DNA from: Brevundimonas sp.
Lineage (GTDB): Bacteria; Pseudomonadota; Alphaproteobacteria; Caulobacterales; Caulobacteraceae
NCBI RefSeq assembly: GCF_031082345.1
Contig: NZ_JAVHLH010000026.1
Span: 1 to 18,417 of the forward strand
Length of the DNA: 18,417 nucleotides
Direction: 5' to 3'
Below are positions 15,372 through 18,417 of the stretch, piece by piece (position 1 is the stretch's first letter; every line of letters starts with the position of its first letter). The notes under the pieces are model-generated. The model searched no databases. It was not told the origin of the DNA and saw only the letters and a list, made by a program, of their open reading frames with translations. Made by a program: the position numbers and the translations under genes.

Positions 15372-15416
15372 GCAGGCGGGGGCGCAAGGTCTTGAATGGC
15401 TCGGGCGAGGAGCGGA

Positions 15417-16523
15417 ATGCGGTCAGAGGTGGTGCGGCGAGCGGCGGCGACGGGCGTGATCCTGGTTCTCGGCCTGTTGGCGGCGGCCTGCGGGGGCGGC
15501 GATCGCGAGGCCGAGGCCGAAACGACGACGGTCGTGGCGGCCACCGAGGCGCCGGAGTTCGCCAGTCCCACCCTGCAGGCGATCAAGCGGCGCGGCCGGC
15601 TGAACTGCGGCGTGCACGAAGGGCTGGTAGGCTTCGCCTACACCGACAACCGGGGCGAATGGCGCGGCTTCGACGCCGACTTCTGCCGCGCCCTGGCGGC
15701 GGCGGTGCTGGGCAACCCCAACGCGGTCCGATTCGTCCCCCTGACCTCGAGCCAGCGCTTCGACGCCCTGCGTGGCGGCCGCGTCGACGTGCTGTGGCGC
15801 GCCACCTCCTGGACCATGTCGCGTGACGTGTCCGAGGGCATCCGCTTCGCCGGGGTCAACTATTACGACGGGCAAGGCTTTCTGGTCCGGCGCTCGCTGG
15901 ATCTGGCCAGCGCGCAGGAGCTGAACGGGGCCCGGGTCTGCGTCCAGCGCGAAACCACGTCGGAACTGAACGTGGCCGACTTCTTCCGGGCCCGGGGCCT
16001 CGAGTACAGCCCCGTCGTGACCGCCAATGAGGAAGCGGCCCGGACCGCCTACGCCCGGGAGGAGTGCGACGCCTTCAGCGCCGACATTTCGGCCCTGGCG
16101 GCGGCGCGAACCCTGCTGTCCAACCCGGAGCAACACGCCATCCTGCCGGACGTCATCTCCAAGGAGCCGCTGGGTCCGGTCGTGAAGCGGGGAGACGAGT
16201 CCTGGACCTCGATCGTGCGCTGGACCCTGAACGCCCTGGTCCTGGCCGAGGAGCTGGGAGTGACGGCCGAAACCGCCGACCAACTGGCCGAGGATTCGCG
16301 CGATCCGCAGATTCGCCGGCTGCTGGGCGCCGAGGGCGACCTGGGGCCGACGATGGGACTTTCGAGAGAATGGGCGAAGAATGCTATCGAAGCTTCGGGG
16401 AACTATGGGGAAATCTTCACCCGCAATCTCGGGCCGGATTCATCGCTCGACCTGGCGCGCGGCCTTAACGCACAATGGAATGCTCGGCCGGGCGGCCTGA
16501 TCTACGCCCTGCCGATCCGGTAA
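15417..16523 (+). CDS. AapJ-type amino acid-binding lipoprotein (orphan ABC substrate-binding protein)
   Basis: Periplasmic binding protein of the general L-amino acid transporter family. 368 residues from ATG 15417, chosen over ATG 15396 because GAGGAG (15407-15412) lies just before it. The signal sequence ends in LLAAAC-GGG (Cys25), which suggests lipid anchoring, although the -3 residue is Ala rather than Leu. The mature domain begins TLQAIKRRGRLNCGV; GFDADFCRALAAAVLG, the RWTLNALVLAEELGV helix and the C-terminal GLNAQWN...GGLIYALPIR are AapJ hallmarks. No aapQMP permease or ATPase genes follow. Instead a DAACS symporter starts 27 nt downstream, apparently in one operon. Specificity is unknown. 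Confidence 0.88.
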   Translation: MRSEVVRRAAATGVILVLGLLAAACGGGDREAEAETTTVVAATEAPEFASPTLQAIKRRGRLNCGVHEGLVGFAYTDNRGEWRGFDADFCRALAAAVLGNPNAVRFVPLTSSQRFDALRGGRVDVLWRATSWTMSRDVSEGIRFAGVNYYDGQGFLVRRSLDLASAQELNGARVCVQRETTSELNVADFFRARGLEYSPVVTANEEAARTAYAREECDAFSADISALAAARTLLSNPEQHAILPDVISKEPLGPVVKRGDESWTSIVRWTLNALVLAEELGVTAETADQLAEDSRDPQIRRLLGAEGDLGPTMGLSREWAKNAIEASGNYGEIFTRNLGPDSSLDLARGLNAQWNARPGGLIYALPIR

Positions 16524-16550
16524 CGACATCGGCCGAGGCCGGGGGGACCT

Positions 16551-17864
16551 ATGGAAACGACCAAACGCGGCGGGATCCCGCTCTATCTGTGGATGCTGCT
16601 GGGCTTCGCGGCCGGCCTCGGAGGCGGACTGTACGTCAATCTGAACGACCTGGTGGTCATCCCCTGGGTGATGGAGATCATCCAGTCGGTCGGACAGATC
16701 TTCCTGCGGCTGCTGTTCATGCTGGTCCTGCCGCTGCTGTTCTCGGCCCTGGCCGTCGGCGTCGCCGAGATGGGCGACCTGAAGTCGCTGGGCCGGGTCG
16801 GATTCAAGACCCTGATCTTCACCGTGATGGTTTCGGCCATCGCGGTCGGCATCGGCCTGGGCATGGTCAACTTCTTCCGCCCCGGCGACGGGGTCGATCC
16901 GGCTCTGGCGCAGCTGTTGCTGGCCCAGGGCGCGGAGGGCGCCTCGGCCATCGTGGGCAGCGCGCCGACCAGCATCGAGGCCGGCCAGTTCTTCCTCGAC
17001 ATGATCCCGTCCAACGTCTTCACCGCCGCGGCCGAGAACCAGATCCTGCCGGTGATGGTCTTCGCCCTGATCTTCGGCATCGGCATGGTCATGGCCAAGA
17101 GCCCGGCCACCGACCGGCTGCAGGAGACGCTGCAGGGCCTGTTCGAGGTGATGATGAAGCTCATCAATCTCGTCATCAAACTGGCGCCGATCGCCATCGC
17201 CGCCCTGATGTTCAACCTCGCGGCCGTGTTCGGCTGGGACCTGCTGATCCGGCTCGGCGCCTATGCCGGCGTGGCCGTGGGGGCCATGGCGATCCACATG
17301 TTCGTCGTCTATCCGCTGCTGGTCTGGATCTTCGGCGGCATGAACCCGCTGAAGTTCGCCATGGGCGTGAAGGAGCCGTTCGTGGTGGCCTTCTCGACCG
17401 CCTCGTCCAACGCTACCCTGCCGATCGCCATCAAGGCGGCCGAGGAGAAGCTGAAGCTGCCCAAGCGCATCTCGCGCTTCGTGCTGACCGTCGGGGCGAC
17501 CGCCAACCAGAACGGCACCGCCCTGTTCGAGGGCGTCACGGTCCTGTTCCTGGCCCAGTTCTTCGGCATCGACCTGAACCTGCAGCAGCAGCTGGTGGTG
17601 ATGCTGGTCTGCATCCTCGGCGGCATCGGCACGGCCGGGGTGCCCGCGGGCTCGCTGCCGGTCATCGCCCTGATCCTGGTGATGGTCGGGGTGCCGGCCG
17701 AAGGCATCGGCCTGATCCTCGGCGTCGACCGCTTCCTCGACATGTGCCGCACCACGCTGAATGTCACTGGAGACCTGGTGGCGGCGACGGTGGTGTCGCG
17801 CGGCGAGAGCGACGACGTCGTGCCGGACGACCTGCCCATTCCGGCGGTCGCGCCGCCGAACTAG
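16551..17864 (+). CDS. Dicarboxylate/amino acid:cation symporter (DAACS family)
   Basis: Inner-membrane secondary transporter of the GltP/DctA/GltPh fold, 437 residues. Hydrophobic helices start at about residue 10. The HP1 serine-rich hairpin is STASSNATLP (282-291). TM8 carries DMCRTTLNVTGD (397-408), keeping the residues equivalent to GltPh Asp394, Arg397, Asn401 and Asp405; the Arg fits an acidic substrate. The TM7 motif normally NMDGT is NQNGT (319-323), so a Na+-site Asp is Asn. GIGTAGVPAG (358-367) is the HP2 hairpin. GGGGGGA precedes the ATG. The gene probably shares a transcript with the upstream binding lipoprotein. Its TAG stop shares the palindrome CTAG with the stop of the convergent sulfurtransferase gene. 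Aspartate, glutamate or C4-dicarboxylates are likely substrates. Confidence 0.93.
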   Translation: METTKRGGIPLYLWMLLGFAAGLGGGLYVNLNDLVVIPWVMEIIQSVGQIFLRLLFMLVLPLLFSALAVGVAEMGDLKSLGRVGFKTLIFTVMVSAIAVGIGLGMVNFFRPGDGVDPALAQLLLAQGAEGASAIVGSAPTSIEAGQFFLDMIPSNVFTAAAENQILPVMVFALIFGIGMVMAKSPATDRLQETLQGLFEVMMKLINLVIKLAPIAIAALMFNLAAVFGWDLLIRLGAYAGVAVGAMAIHMFVVYPLLVWIFGGMNPLKFAMGVKEPFVVAFSTASSNATLPIAIKAAEEKLKLPKRISRFVLTVGATANQNGTALFEGVTVLFLAQFFGIDLNLQQQLVVMLVCILGGIGTAGVPAGSLPVIALILVMVGVPAEGIGLILGVDRFLDMCRTTLNVTGDLVAATVVSRGESDDVVPDDLPIPAVAPPN

Positions 17865-18417
17865 GGACCAGCAACGACGTCCGTATCGTCGCGCCCGCCC
17901 CATTCGGCCCAGCTGCCGTCGTAGAGGCGGGAGGGGCGGCCGAGGACCGCGAGGCCGAGGCTGAGGATGGCGGCCGTGACGCCGGAACCGCAGCTGGTGA
18001 CGACGGGCCGGTCGAGGTCCACGCCCGCGGCCCGGAAGGCGGCCTCCAGGTCGCCGGCGGACTTCATCGCGCCGTCGGCGTTCAGGAGACCGGGGAAGGG
18101 CAGATTCAGCGCCCCGGGCATGTGACCGGAGCGCAGACCCGCGCGGGGCTCCGGCGCGCGACCCGCGAAGCGGTCGGCGGCGCGGGCGTCCACCACCTGG
18201 TCGTCTCCGGCCAGGGCGGCGCGCACGGCGTGGAGATCAGCGACGGCGTCCTGGGCGAGTCGGGCGGCGAAGACCGTGCGGTCCACGGGGGCGCCGGGCC
18301 CGGACTCGACCGGACGGCCCTCGGCGCGCCATTTCGGCAGGCCGCCGTCCAGCACCTGGACCCGGGAGGCGCCCATGACGCGGAACATCCACCAGGCCCG
18401 CGCCGACGAACGGATGC
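17861..18417 (-). CDS. sseA: 3-mercaptopyruvate sulfurtransferase, N-terminal part missing
   Basis: Transfers sulfur from 3-mercaptopyruvate to an acceptor such as cyanide or thioredoxin. Only the C-terminal 184 codons lie in the window; the frame is open to the right edge and the real start is outside. What remains is the end of the first, inactive rhodanese domain (SSARAWWMFRVMGASRVQVLDGG) and the whole second rhodanese domain. Its active-site loop is SCGSGVTAA, with the catalytic Cys codon at 17990-17992; CGSGVT is the mercaptopyruvate-type loop rather than thiosulfate rhodanese. An internal ATG at 18388 is not the start, because conserved residues precede it. The stop overlaps that of the symporter gene in CTAG. 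Confidence 0.93.
   Translation of the reverse strand, partial: IRSSARAWWMFRVMGASRVQVLDGGLPKWRAEGRPVESGPGAPVDRTVFAARLAQDAVADLHAVRAALAGDDQVVDARAADRFAGRAPEPRAGLRSGHMPGALNLPFPGLLNADGAMKSAGDLEAAFRAAGVDLDRPVVTSCGSGVTAAILSLGLAVLGRPSRLYDGSWAEWGGRDDTDVVAGP

Noticed and set aside
16440..17903. 487-codon minus-strand open frame opposite the symporter
   Set aside because: Its His/Gln/Asp-rich sequence is the usual antisense image of a membrane-protein gene; the symporter on the other strand is certain.

Overview
This is an 18.4 kb stretch of a very GC-rich alphaproteobacterial chromosome. The gene set points to Caulobacteraceae, most likely Brevundimonas or a close relative: a glpX-recJ pair, a protein with two cold-shock domains next to a DUF192 lipoprotein, a class I PHA synthase, an S46 peptidase, an NDUFS4-like protein and an AapJ-type binding protein. 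The genus is inferred from gene content, not from a search. Almost everything is housekeeping or metabolic. I found no mobile element, CRISPR array, phage or defence island, and no gene-free stretch longer than about 265 bp.

Left part (1-6490). An S46 dipeptidyl-peptidase gene runs off the left edge on the minus strand and diverges from argC (arginine biosynthesis). The 238 bp between them hold two copies of a palindromic intergenic repeat in opposite orientation. Next come a Tat/lipoprotein-type methionine sulfoxide reductase B on the plus strand, then phaC and a small four-helix membrane protein on the minus strand, sharing a TTGA stop/start. A small lipoprotein gene diverges from phaC.

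Middle (6551-11004). glpX (class II fructose-1,6-bisphosphatase) and recJ (single-strand exonuclease) overlap as TGATG. They are followed by tRNA-Glu(UUC) with a clear promoter, the double cold-shock protein, the DUF192 lipoprotein and tRNA-Pro(UGG).

Right part (11035-18417). A cystathionine gamma-synthase/methionine gamma-lyase family gene diverges from a gene for an NDUFS4-like complex I accessory protein, and I see candidate promoters for both. tRNA-Arg(UCU), an exonuclease III gene and a small Lys/Ala-rich protein follow. A second PLP sulfur-amino-acid enzyme (cystathionine beta-lyase-like) lies on the minus strand. An AapJ-type binding lipoprotein without ABC partners sits 27 nt ahead of a DAACS-family symporter. 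A 3-mercaptopyruvate sulfurtransferase gene, cut by the right edge, closes the window. Both PLP enzymes and the sulfurtransferase handle sulfur amino acids, but they are separate transcription units.

The observations most worth a second look are the binding-lipoprotein/symporter pair and the altered Na+-site motif of that symporter, the inverted repeat pair between the S46 gene and argC, and the active-site change in the cystathionine beta-lyase-like protein. None of them amounts to a demonstrated new system.
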